Assembly (NCBI GenBank): GCA_965661085.1
Contig: CBFIDA010000001.1
Location: forward strand, 1-64,000
Source: CBFIDA01 sp965661085
GTDB taxonomy: Bacteria > Pseudomonadota > Gammaproteobacteria > Comchoanobacterales > Comchoanobacteraceae
Length of the DNA stretch: 64,000 nt
Reading direction: 5' to 3'
This document shows, piece after piece, positions 1 through 7,622 of this stretch (the stretch's first letter is position 1; each line of letters opens with the position of its first letter). The translations under genes were made by a program, and so were the position numbers. The notes under the pieces were generated by a model that was not told the origin of the DNA, did no database searches, and saw only the letters and a program-made list of their open reading frames with translations.

Positions 1-756
1 ATCGGCATCCATTTTAGGCAAGGTGCCTTTTTTCACATACTGGATGGTGACTTCACACTCAACCGTCAGCCCAGCCAACGTATTTTGATGGTAATCTTTA
101 GGGAATGTCATTGGGAACGTGAAAACCTCGCCCGCTTTTTTACCCAACATGGGCGTTTCGAATGCCTCGAGCATCTGACCTTCACCCAAAACAAAGACAT
201 GCCCTTTGGCTTCACCACCTGGAAACACCTCGCCATTCAACGTGCCTTTGAAGTCAACAGTCAATTGCATGCCATTTTCGGCAGCATCATCACAATCGGC
301 CCAGTTCATGTGTTGCTTCACAACCACATCCATCCCATTTTGGATGGCCAAATCTGGCAACGCACAAACAGGCAGCTTCACCGTACATGTTTTTAAATCA
401 ACCAAGTCGAATTCCGGCATGATTTCAAATTTCGCCTCATATTCAAGGTCTTTGCCACGCTCATCGACCAGCAACTCAATCACGGGCTGACCAGCCAAAG
501 TCAGGGACTTGCCATCAATCGCTTGCCTCAAACTGGGTTCAAGCAGCTCGTTTAAAACTTTGGCACGAATCTGCTTGCCCACTTTGGTCGCCACCATATT
601 TTTAGGCAATTTGCCTTTTCGAAACCCCTTCCAACTCGCACTGCTGGCGTAATTATGAATTTCCAAATCAACTTTTTGATCTACATCTTGTGCAGGAATG
701 GTGACTTTGAGGCTGCGCTCCAAGCCTTGGCGTTCAATCAATTCACATTGGGTCAT
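1..756 (-). CDS. tig: Trigger factor, C-terminally truncated by window edge
   Basis: Ribosome-bound chaperone with peptidyl-prolyl isomerase activity that meets nascent chains at the exit tunnel. The visible 252 codons start at the ATG at 756 (MTQCELIERQGLERSL). They hold the ribosome-binding domain, with a version of the signature loop (WKGFRKGKLPKNMV), followed by the FKBP-like domain (GTLNGEVFPGGEAKGHVFVL, about residues 162-240). The C-terminal chaperone arms lie beyond base 1. It sits 23 bp downstream of tRNA-Leu on the same strand, an arrangement common in Legionella-like and other gammaproteobacteria, where clpP-clpX-lon often follow. The identification is secure; only the 3' end is missing. 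Confidence 0.95.
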   Translation of the reverse strand, partial: MTQCELIERQGLERSLKVTIPAQDVDQKVDLEIHNYASSASWKGFRKGKLPKNMVATKVGKQIRAKVLNELLEPSLRQAIDGKSLTLAGQPVIELLVDERGKDLEYEAKFEIMPEFDLVDLKTCTVKLPVCALPDLAIQNGMDVVVKQHMNWADCDDAAENGMQLTVDFKGTLNGEVFPGGEAKGHVFVLGEGQMLEAFETPMLGKKAGEVFTFPMTFPKDYHQNTLAGLTVECEVTIQYVKKGTLPKMDAD

Positions 757-779
757 AAGGTTTCTCAAGCTATCGTTTG

Positions 780-864
<85 letters not shown>

Positions 865-882
865 ATAAATTGCCAAAGCCCA

Positions 883-911
883 ATTATTCACGAAAAGGTG
901 ACTTGAGTCAA
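883..911 (-). promoter_or_regulatory. Sigma-70 promoter of tRNA-Leu
   Basis: On the minus strand, a -35 TTGACT (906-911) and a -10 AATAAT (883-888) are separated by 17 bp. The expected start falls about 12 nt before the mature tRNA-Leu 5' end at 864. Position and near-consensus boxes support a promoter for tRNA-Leu and probably tig. Confidence 0.65.
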
Positions 912-1109
912 TCCTTGTTTCAAGGTTTCATCACAAAAAAGCCCCAGATGCTTCAAGGCATCCTAGGCATGATCATGAAAGACATCCACCCACACGCACC
1001 ACCATGCAGAAACACCCTGTGATCGCTTCGAACGTAACACGCACAGACAACATCAAACCATGACCACAACACCCATAACCTTTTCATGAGCCCGCACATC
1101 ATGAACCGC

Positions 1110-1138
1110 TTGACAACAACGTTCTCTTTTTGTACTCT
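1110..1138 (+). promoter_or_regulatory. Sigma-70 promoter of small gene at 1169
   Basis: A perfect -35 TTGACA (1110-1115) and a -10 TACTCT (1133-1138) are spaced by 17 bp. The start would lie near 1145, about 24 nt ahead of the ATG at 1169. It is the main reason to accept the plus-strand gene here rather than the overlapping minus-strand frame. Confidence 0.6.
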
Positions 1139-1168
1139 ATGAAGTAAGGAATCAATACCGGAGCCAAC

Positions 1169-1483
1169 ATGGATGTGACCTTCCACACTTTAGCGCTGGT
1201 GCTGGCGAAAAACCACACCTCTCCCACACACATTTTCTCTGGCATCACGCTAAAATGCCTCCTTAAATCCGCCCAACCCCTGACGGACGACACACAGCCC
1301 ATTCTTCCTAATGACCTCATCACATGTTCTGCCCGAGGTGATGTGGGCACATTCATCGAGAACGCCTTTCGCATTGGTGATGTGGTCAAACTCAGCTTGA
1401 TGCCACCCAGCCGACAAGGTGCTTCATGGCGCGTGGTCCAAGCACACCTTGATGCCACACACACCACTACATGCCGTCATTGA
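1169..1483 (+). CDS. Hypothetical 104-aa protein, possibly OB-fold
   Basis: A small soluble protein with no signal peptide or membrane segment. A ribosome site (GGAG at 1160-1163, 5 nt before ATG) and an upstream TTGACA-17-TACTCT promoter support real expression. The pattern of short beta-strand-like stretches, ending in a segment with RGDVGTFIENAFRIGDVVKL, recalls single-stranded-DNA-binding OB folds such as SSB. The length equals that of Escherichia coli PriB (104 aa), but I see no decisive motif. It is a monocistronic gene between tRNA-Leu and tRNA-His, opposite in strand to both. An overlapping minus-strand frame is considered a shadow. Function is unassigned; the OB-fold idea is inference. 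Confidence 0.5.
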   Translation: MDVTFHTLALVLAKNHTSPTHIFSGITLKCLLKSAQPLTDDTQPILPNDLITCSARGDVGTFIENAFRIGDVVKLSLMPPSRQGASWRVVQAHLDATHTTTCRH

Positions 1484-1542
1484 TGCGCCAAATGGCTGAT
1501 GCGCCGATTGGATTGTTTAAAAAACAATACAGAAATCGAAGG

Positions 1543-1616
1543 GGTGAACGATGGGACTCGAACCCACGACAACCGGGATCACAACCCGGGGCTCTACCAA
1601 CTGAGCTACGCTCACC
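1543..1616 (-). tRNA. tRNA-His (anticodon GUG)
   Basis: On the minus strand it has an acceptor stem GTGAGCG/CGTTCAC, anticodon GTG in loop TTGTGAT between CGGG/CCCGG-type stems, and T-loop GTTCGAGTC. The extra G at position -1 (1616) faces C73 (1543), the identity element of histidine tRNAs. CCA is not encoded. It is last in the Pro-Arg-His cluster. Confidence 0.95.
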
Positions 1617-1642
1617 ACATATCGTCCACTGGACGCAAAGTA

Positions 1643-1716
1643 TGCGCCCGGCAGGACTCGAACCTGCAACCCTCGGCTTAGAAGGCCGATGCTCTATCCA
1701 GTTGAGCTACAGGCGC
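1643..1716 (-). tRNA. tRNA-Arg (anticodon UCU)
   Basis: On the minus strand it has an acceptor stem GCGCCTG/CGGGCGC, anticodon TCT in loop CTTCTAA closed by CGGC/GCCG, and a standard T-loop. Discriminator A; CCA is not encoded. It lies 26 bp upstream of tRNA-His and 4 bp downstream of tRNA-Pro, so one transcript is expected. Confidence 0.95.
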
Positions 1717-1720
1717 TTGT

Positions 1721-1794
1721 TCGGGGTAGAGGGATTTGAACCCCCGACATCCTGCTCCCAAAGCAGGCGCGCTACCAGACTGCGCTATACCCCG
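1721..1794 (-). tRNA. tRNA-Pro (anticodon UGG)
   Basis: On the minus strand it has an acceptor stem CGGGGTA/TACCCCG, anticodon TGG in loop TTTGGGA closed by CCTGC/GCAGG, and T-loop GTTCAAATC. Discriminator A; CCA is not encoded. First gene of the tRNA operon, which recalls the argX-hisR-leuT-proM cluster of other gammaproteobacteria in altered order. Confidence 0.95.
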
Positions 1795-1804
1795 TGACTT
1801 GAAG

Positions 1805-1834
1805 ATCCTAACGCAACCTCTTTGACGAAGTCAA
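1805..1834 (-). promoter_or_regulatory. Promoter of the tRNA-Pro-Arg-His operon
   Basis: On the minus strand, -35 TTGACT (1829-1834) and -10 TAGGAT (1805-1810) with an 18-bp spacer place the start near 1798, four bases from the tRNA-Pro 5' end. The -35 lies within a small inverted repeat, TTGAC-ttc-GTCAA. Confidence 0.6.
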
Positions 1835-2114
1835 GGAATTGATGTGACCTGTTGGATGAAAGCCCATCGTATAACAAAATCACTCAGAAATATGCCGATG
1901 GAGCCATCTTTACGGGCGCACGCCATCACTTGACTACCCAGAAGTAAGCCATGGATGTCCAGCGTATTTACGAGTGCACGTAGGACACATATCGCGTATC
2001 AAGGCAGTTTCACACAACAAAAACATCAGGCAGCTCTGGTGATGCATCAATCATCCCCTTGCTAAAAAAATGCGTTCATTGACTGTGACACTTCGCTCAA
2101 GCCCGCTGGCCCGA
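1835..2114. other. Gene-free stretch
   Basis: No convincing gene, RNA or repeat is seen between the tRNA-Pro promoter and the end of the papain-fold-like gene. Confidence 0.5.
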
Positions 2115-2885
2115 TCAAGCATTGTCCGCCGAAGGAGAAGCATGAGACGATGCATTGTCGAAAAGCTGCCTTATCCTTGTTACAGGCAAAATGCTGCATT
2201 GGTGCGCAAACTCTGATGATTGACCATAATGCCTTATAAACATTTCCGGATCACAAATGACATATTGCCTTTGCACTGGCCTTTGAACACGCAGATACTG
2301 GACATCCATCACCTTCCAACCTCTTTTCGTCTGAATGGCTGCACACAAATGACCAGGACTTTCATTCGCTTGACGCGGTGATGCGCCTGTACGCCCTATG
2401 CCAATAAAAACAATGTTTGTCTGCATTTTTTCCAAACCCTCCCTTAACTTTTCAAATGCAATACGCTTAAAACTTGCCTTGCCATCCACCAAATTGATGA
2501 CTGTTTGCTGGGTGAATGTGCCATCTTTTTGCTCAGACAACTGGTCTGTGCTATGAGGAGACAACACACCACGGGGGTCTCGCTGGCACATTTTGATGAC
2601 ATTGCCATACCTAACTGGACTTTCCTTTATTGATCTACCTGGATCTTGCTCTTGCTTCACTGAAACAACAGATTCAACCTGTTCTTGTATGAACTTAAGT
2701 TTTGTTTCAGGCGCCAAACGTCCAGTTGTTAAAACGGAACGAATATCAAAACACAATTGTACACAATCGCCCTTCTCCTCCTGGCCTCGCCACTGAATGA
2801 TTTGATTGGCAACCATGCGCAATCGTTCAAATGTGATCATGACAGGCGCCAAGCCAGCTTCAACTTTTGCTCTTTTTGAAGACAC
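2115..2885 (-). CDS. Papain-fold toxin-like protein, possible Dot/Icm effector (N-terminus unclear)
   Basis: A 256-aa product if started at GTG 2885. Key residues resemble the papain-fold toxin/protein-glutaminase group (Tox-PL): a Cys in KGDCVQLCFDI (C41), then GHLCAAIQTKRGWKVMDVQ with His179 and a D-x-Q triad end (Asp194, Gln196). In that family a Cys-His-Asp triad deamidates glutamine or cleaves host proteins; the function here is inferred. No Shine-Dalgarno precedes GTG 2885. The same frame stays open upstream to a CTG at 2963, encoding a Ser-rich, basic stretch (GRKRSSS...SSKRAK) like a bipartite nuclear signal, and then meets TAG at 2967-2969. The C-terminus is rich in Ser/Ala, as in many Dot/Icm substrates. 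It may be the 3' part of a broken larger gene. Confidence 0.45.
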   Translation of the reverse strand: MSSKRAKVEAGLAPVMITFERLRMVANQIIQWRGQEEKGDCVQLCFDIRSVLTTGRLAPETKLKFIQEQVESVVSVKQEQDPGRSIKESPVRYGNVIKMCQRDPRGVLSPHSTDQLSEQKDGTFTQQTVINLVDGKASFKRIAFEKLREGLEKMQTNIVFIGIGRTGASPRQANESPGHLCAAIQTKRGWKVMDVQYLRVQRPVQRQYVICDPEMFIRHYGQSSEFAHQCSILPVTRIRQLFDNASSHASPSADNA

Positions 2886-2966
2886 AACAACTGGAGGAGG
2901 GGCACTGATTGAGCTTGATCGTTTTCTGCCAGAACTTGAGGAGGAAGTCCACGCTGCCCTCAGGGT

Positions 2967-3452
2967 CTAAAGGCTCTCCAGTGCTGAGGGGAAATTTTGC
3001 TTCGCTGCCTTTTTAAACCACACAATCGCCTCTTTGGCGTTTTGAACTACACCGATGCCGTTTAAGTGACAACGACCCAGACGACATTGTGCTGTTGCAA
3101 GATTTTGCGCCGCTGCATTCCACTGCCATCGGACCCAACGTTACTTAACAAGCGTATGGCTACTGCAGAACGAAAGCACTTGGGCCAGAATATTTTTGGC
3201 ATGCGCTGCAAGCAAGGTACCATCGTCTTTCAAGCAATGCGTTTTTCCAGAGCTGATCAACAACACCAAACGTATGAATTGTTTTCGCTCGCGCATAAAC
3301 TCAGACTTGGTGACAAAATCATCCTGCACACCATTGGCGCCCAACATCAAGCACGCATAACGCAAGATCACCTGGCGAGGCTCAATCCTATACTGCTCAG
3401 AAGGTGACGTGCCAGCTGGGTATTTGAATTGTTGTTGTGCCTCCTCCATCAC
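2967..3452 (-). pseudogene. Sel1-repeat protein remnant with internal stop
   Basis: A frame opens at GTG 3452 or ATG 3449 and runs 103 codons to TAA (3141-3143). It then continues in the same frame for 57 codons to TAG (2967-2969). The second part encodes a Sel1-like repeat: LATAQCRLGRCHLNGIGVVQ followed by NAKEAIVWFKKAAKQ, matching the A-x-LG-x-x-Y-x-x-G-x-GV...A-x-x-W(F/Y)-x-KAA pattern. Sel1 repeats form helical solenoids, used by Legionella proteins such as LpnE and EnhC in host interaction. The first part is not recognised. No start codon serves the Sel1 part alone, so a nonsense mutation is the simplest reading. Confidence 0.55.
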
Positions 3453-3503
3453 ATTTTTATCAGATTTTTTAATACATTGAGAAAAAATTCTGATGATGCA
3501 TTG

Positions 3504-3979
3504 TCAATCATTTTTCAAATGAAATTGTAAGTACTTTGTCAAAGCAAATAAGGTTACTTTGTTGACATCAGAACGTATCCCATACACTTTCATCTTATTC
3601 AAATATTCGCCGAATGCGTTCTGAGGTGTCACGACCTCGAGGCCGAAGCTTTTGACATTAAGCCAATCCGCCAAAGATGCTGCATACTTCAAGAGCGACT
3701 TGTGATCAGGGTTGAGCACACTGAAAGGCTTGTCATGAAAGGCCTTCTCATCAAAGGTTGCATGAAGCGATTTGTGATCGTGGCTGGCTTGCATGAAGGA
3801 ATCCCATTGAAATTCAACAGCAGCCACCTTAACATAAAACAAATACAAGTCAATGCCTTGGGCCAATTCAGCCCAAGCCAGATCTTTTCCCATCCAAAGC
3901 AACACGTTTCTAAAAGCCAAAAACCCGCGATTGAAATGACGGCTTCACATGCGTAAATTTGGCGCCGCACCTGAGACAT
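3504..3979 (-). pseudogene. Unrecognised gene with a homopolymer frameshift
   Basis: One frame starts at ATG 3979 (MSQVRRQIYACEAVISIAGF). A second frame, which lacks its own good start, carries the plausible body LAFRNVLLWMGKD through ...TLFALTKYLQFHLKND to a stop at 3504. The two join smoothly if one base is added to the A5 run at 3919-3923 (T5 on the coding strand), giving about 158 residues. An ATG at 3893 could make a shorter 129-aa product. No family is recognised. It belongs to the same decaying accessory stretch as the Sel1 remnant. Confidence 0.4.
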
Positions 3980-4114
3980 TTACCCAGCTGATGTTCTGCG
4001 TGGTGAAAGGCATCAGGCCTACACAACCCCCATCTACTCAGAAAATGATGGCCCCACATGGGATACTGCAGCATGATGGATCATACTGATGGCATCATAC
4101 AGAACGGTGGCGCA

Positions 4115-4948
4115 TCATATTTCATCACGCAACAACACATTGATGCCCGTTTTGGCGCGTGTTGCCAAATCGGCATATTTGACGATGACCGCACATTGCA
4201 GCTGATGTGTGCCATCTTGGCTCGGTAGGGCCCCTGGCACCACAACAGCATTTTTGGGTACCCGACCATACGACACTTTACCTGTGGTGCGATCGTAAAT
4301 CTTGGTGCTCTGCGATAACATCACACCCATTCCGATCACGGCACCTGCTTCAACCACAACGCCCTCAACGATTTCACTGCGCGCCCCAATGAAACAATGA
4401 TCTTCAATGATGGTGGGATTGGCTTGCAATGGCTCCAGAACGCCACCAATACCAGCCCCCCCAGAAATGTGGACCCGCTTACCGATGTATGCGCAAGACC
4501 CGACGGTTGCCCAGGTGTCAATCATGGCACCTTCGCCAACATAGGCACCAATGTTGATGTAGCTTGGCATCAGCACCGCATCACGGCCCACAAAAGCGCC
4601 ATATCGAACCGTTGCAGGAGGGACCACACGCGCCCCCTGAGCCAGCCATTGTGCTGGACCATAGTCGGCATATTTTAGAGGAATCTTATCAAAAGCCTGA
4701 TGATGGCCCTGCCCCATTTGCTGACATGCCTGTGTTTTCAAATAAATCAGAATGGCTTTCTTCAACCAAGCTTGCACCGTCCAGTCGTTCCCTTTGCGCA
4801 TGACCACCTGCAGCATCCCTTGGTCCAGCCCCTCAATGGCAGAGGTCACTGCTGCCATGAGCGCTGAGTCTTCGGACCATGAATCCGGCTGCACTTGATC
4901 AAAACCCTCATCAACAACTGCTGCAAGGTCTTTAAAACACACGGTCAT
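4115..4948 (-). CDS. dapD: 2,3,4,5-tetrahydropyridine-2,6-dicarboxylate N-succinyltransferase
   Basis: Succinyl-CoA-dependent enzyme of the succinylase branch of lysine and meso-diaminopimelate synthesis, cytosolic, usually trimeric. 277 aa, close to the Escherichia coli enzyme (274). An N-terminal helical domain (to about 100) precedes a left-handed beta-helix with hexapeptide repeats and family blocks MPSYINIGAYVGEGAMIDTW, VGSCAYIGKRVHISGG, GVLEPLQANPTIIEDHCFIG and ARSEIVEG. ATG 4948 is chosen over ATG 4969 because GGAG lies 7 nt ahead and the length then fits the family. It is a single gene, supplying diaminopimelate for peptidoglycan. Confidence 0.95.
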   Translation of the reverse strand: MTVCFKDLAAVVDEGFDQVQPDSWSEDSALMAAVTSAIEGLDQGMLQVVMRKGNDWTVQAWLKKAILIYLKTQACQQMGQGHHQAFDKIPLKYADYGPAQWLAQGARVVPPATVRYGAFVGRDAVLMPSYINIGAYVGEGAMIDTWATVGSCAYIGKRVHISGGAGIGGVLEPLQANPTIIEDHCFIGARSEIVEGVVVEAGAVIGMGVMLSQSTKIYDRTTGKVSYGRVPKNAVVVPGALPSQDGTHQLQCAVIVKYADLATRAKTGINVLLRDEI

Positions 4949-5157
4949 GGTAGGCTCCTGTTCATCCAATTTTGCCCTCTATTGAAACACAATTTTGGCG
5001 CACTTAAAACCATGATCATGCCTGTCTCTGTTCCAATCAAGTGGGTACTGCTGCATGCGCATCTTGTGACCATCACACACACCTCACCTTACCAAAGCAA
5101 AAACACACGCATCAAATCGTGGCTTATGCATCATTTGGGATAATATTCATTTTTTGC

Positions 5158-5186
5158 TTGAGCACGAACGCTTTTATGATTATGAT
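5158..5186 (+). promoter_or_regulatory. Promoter of accB-accC-argR
   Basis: -35 TTGAGC (5158-5163) and -10 TATGAT (5181-5186) with a 17-bp spacer. This leaves a leader of about 65 nt before accB. Confidence 0.55.
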
Positions 5187-5255
5187 GGCCCTATGCTTTT
5201 GAACTGGTGTGACGCATGCGTCATCCAGAATTTTTTTATTTGAGAGGGATTGATC

Positions 5256-5759
5256 ATGAGCACCGAACTCAAAAACATTAAAAAATTGTTGTCCTTGTTG
5301 GACGAATATCCAGACATTGGTGAAATCACCATGACTCAAGATGAATCGGGCGCTTCTTCCGTGACCATCAAGCGTAACCAGCCTGTCAGCATCACGGCCT
5401 CACAACCCGCCCTGACAGCACCCATGGTTGCCCCCACACCCATGCCGGCCCCTGTACCTACCCAGGCCTCAACACAGCCTCATGATGTGGATGCTGCTGA
5501 CACCAACGACACCCAACCTGAAGGTGACACCATTGCTTCACCCATGGTCGGCACATGCTACTTGGCACCATCACCGGAAGCAGGCAACTTTGTGGCTGTC
5601 GGAGACACCATCAAAGAAGGCCAAACTTTGTGTCTCATTGAAGCCATGAAAATGTTTAACAAAATCAAGGCTGAGAAATCAGGCACCGTCAAGGCCTGTT
5701 TGGTTCAGAATGGGCAACCCATTGAATTTGACCAACCACTTTTCATCATTGAAACTTAA
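5256..5759 (+). CDS. accB: Acetyl-CoA carboxylase biotin carboxyl carrier protein
   Basis: Carries the biotin that shuttles carboxyl groups in acetyl-CoA carboxylase, the first committed step of fatty acid synthesis. 167 aa. An N-terminal helical part (ELKNIKKLLSLLDEYPDIGE) leads to a Pro/Ala/Thr-rich linker (about 45-90) and a biotinyl domain with the EAMKM biotin-attachment motif, the Lys near residue 133, and the thumb-like insertion typical of bacterial BCCP. ATG 5256 follows GAGAGGG at a suitable distance; an in-frame TTG at 5250 is unlikely. It is 11 bp upstream of accC. Confidence 0.96.
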   Translation: MSTELKNIKKLLSLLDEYPDIGEITMTQDESGASSVTIKRNQPVSITASQPALTAPMVAPTPMPAPVPTQASTQPHDVDAADTNDTQPEGDTIASPMVGTCYLAPSPEAGNFVAVGDTIKEGQTLCLIEAMKMFNKIKAEKSGTVKACLVQNGQPIEFDQPLFIIET

Positions 5760-5770
5760 GGGGAAGCAAC

Positions 5771-7132
5771 ATGACCGCCAAAGTACTGATTGCCAACCGT
5801 GGCGAAATTGCATTGCGCATTCATCGGGCTTGTAAAGAACTCGGCTTTCAGACCGTCATGGTTTACTCACAAGCAGATCGTGATGCCATGCCTGTACGTG
5901 TCGCTGATCAAGCAGTCTGCATTGGACCTGCTTCAGCACTGGACAGTTATCTCAACAAACATGCCATTTTGAGTGCTGCTGAAATCACTGGCGCCGATTT
6001 CATTCATCCTGGCTTTGGCTTTCTCTCCGAAAACGCATCTTTTGCAGAAGAGGTCGAACAAAGTGGTTTCACATTTGTGGGGCCAACTGCAGAGACCATA
6101 CGCATCATGGGCGACAAAATCAGTGCCATCAAGGCTATGCGAAAGGCTGGTGTCCCATGTGTGCCTGGCTCAAATGGGGTGCTTCCCAATGATCCCAAAG
6201 CCAATATGGCCATGGCAGATGACATTGGCTATCCTGTTTTGATCAAAGCATCTGGTGGCGGCGGTGGTCGTGGCATGCGTGTCGTACATGAGCGCACCCA
6301 GCTGACCGAAGCCATCGACATGACGCGACGTGAGGCACAAGCCGCTTTCAACAACCCCGATGTTTACATGGAAAAATTTCTTGGGGCACCCAGGCACATT
6401 GAGATTCAAGTGTTTGGTGATGGCCAAGGCCGAGCGGTTTATCTCGCTGAGCGCGATTGTTCCATGCAACGCAAACATCAGAAAGTCCTTGAAGAAGCAT
6501 TGGCCCCAGGCATCACTCCTGAAGAACGTGCAAAAATTGGAGAAATTTGTGTCAAAGCTTGCCAAAGCATTGCTTACCGTGGTGCTGGCACCTTTGAGTT
6601 TTTGTATGAACAAGGTCGCTTCTATTTCATTGAAATGAACACACGCATTCAAGTTGAACATCCTGTTACCGAAATGATCACAGGCGTGGATTTGGTCAAA
6701 GAGCAATTGCTGGTCGCTGCTGAGGGCCAACTGTCGCTGCAACAAAAAAACATCCAACTCAATGGTCACGCCATCGAATGCCGAATCAATGCTGAAAATC
6801 CAACAACATTTGTGCCTTCTCCTGGTAAAATCACTGCTTTTCATGCGCCTGGTGGCCCTGGTGTGCGCTTTGATTCTCATATTTATCAGCAATATCGTGT
6901 GCCGCACTACTATGATTCGATGATTGCAAAGCTGATTTGTCATGGCCCCACGCGCTTGAGTGCGATTGCACGCATGAAGAACGCACTGAATGAACTGGTC
7001 ATTGATGGCATCCAAACCAATGTGCCGCTGCATCATAAGATTTTAAACGACCCGTCTTTTGTGGCAGGTGATTTCACCATCCACCATCTTGAACAACAAT
7101 TGATCCATCAACATGAAGGGGAAACCTTATGA
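5771..7132 (+). CDS. accC: Acetyl-CoA carboxylase, biotin carboxylase subunit
   Basis: ATP-grasp enzyme that carboxylates biotin on AccB using bicarbonate and ATP. 453 aa, close to the Escherichia coli length of 449. Visible blocks are the N-terminal KVLIANRGEIALRI, the glycine-rich ATP loop SGGGGGRGMRVV, the substrate-site segment ERDCSMQRKHQKVLEEA, and FIEMNTRIQVEHPVTEMITG holding metal ligands and the catalytic Arg. A Shine-Dalgarno (GGGGAAG) precedes the ATG. Its stop overlaps the argR start by 4 bp (ATGA), so argR is translationally coupled. Confidence 0.97.
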   Translation: MTAKVLIANRGEIALRIHRACKELGFQTVMVYSQADRDAMPVRVADQAVCIGPASALDSYLNKHAILSAAEITGADFIHPGFGFLSENASFAEEVEQSGFTFVGPTAETIRIMGDKISAIKAMRKAGVPCVPGSNGVLPNDPKANMAMADDIGYPVLIKASGGGGGRGMRVVHERTQLTEAIDMTRREAQAAFNNPDVYMEKFLGAPRHIEIQVFGDGQGRAVYLAERDCSMQRKHQKVLEEALAPGITPEERAKIGEICVKACQSIAYRGAGTFEFLYEQGRFYFIEMNTRIQVEHPVTEMITGVDLVKEQLLVAAEGQLSLQQKNIQLNGHAIECRINAENPTTFVPSPGKITAFHAPGGPGVRFDSHIYQQYRVPHYYDSMIAKLICHGPTRLSAIARMKNALNELVIDGIQTNVPLHHKILNDPSFVAGDFTIHHLEQQLIHQHEGETL

Positions 7133-7587
7133 GCAAGCAAGATCAAGCCATCACCATTGCCATTCGAAAATTGATCCACAACAGTGACATCAAAACCCAA
7201 CATCAATTGTCTGCTGAGCTGAAAGCACTTGGCCATAAAGTCAACCAATCCAAGGTTTCTCGTTTGCTGCGAAAACTCAACATTGTCAAAGTCAAGAATG
7301 AACAGCAACAACTGGTTTATGGTTTGCCGAAAGAACCATACCCACCAGCCATTCACATCTCTTTGTCTAATTTGATCATCGAGGTGATTGCCAATGAATC
7401 CATGGTGGTCATCCATACCAGTCCTGGTTCAGCCAGTTTGATTGGCCGCATCTTGGACTACAATCGAGAAACGCTCAACATATTGGGTGTGGTCGCTGGC
7501 GACGACACCTTATTTGTCGCACCCGGCGCACACCAAGAGACCGAATCTTGTGTCGGAAAAATACAAAAACTTCTCGAAACACTTTGA
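7129..7587 (+). CDS. argR: ArgR-family arginine repressor
   Basis: 152 aa, the usual size of arginine-responsive hexameric repressors. The N-terminal winged helix-turn-helix has the family pattern (IRKLIHNSDIKTQHQLSAEL, then NQSKVSRLLRKL). The C-terminal oligomerisation and arginine-binding domain contains the hallmark SPGSAS variant (HTSPGSASLIGRILD) and the GDDTLFV motif. It is coupled to accC by a 4-bp overlap rather than lying with arginine genes. No arg genes are in this window, so its regulon cannot be seen. Confidence 0.93.
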   Translation: MSKQDQAITIAIRKLIHNSDIKTQHQLSAELKALGHKVNQSKVSRLLRKLNIVKVKNEQQQLVYGLPKEPYPPAIHISLSNLIIEVIANESMVVIHTSPGSASLIGRILDYNRETLNILGVVAGDDTLFVAPGAHQETESCVGKIQKLLETL

Positions 7588-7622
7588 TTGTTTTATAAAA
7601 ATCACATTTTTGAGCCTCACCC

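Noticed and set aside
1099..1467. 122-codon minus-strand frame opposite the small gene at 1169
   Set aside because: No promoter or ribosome site and shadow-like composition; the plus-strand gene has both signals.
1543..3979. tRNA-anchored genomic island with attachment site
   Set aside because: The decayed genes lie on the 5' side of tRNA-Pro, not at a tRNA 3' end, and no integrase or duplicated tRNA end is visible.
6170..7036. 288-codon minus-strand frame
   Set aside because: Lies entirely antisense to accC, whose motifs are unambiguous.
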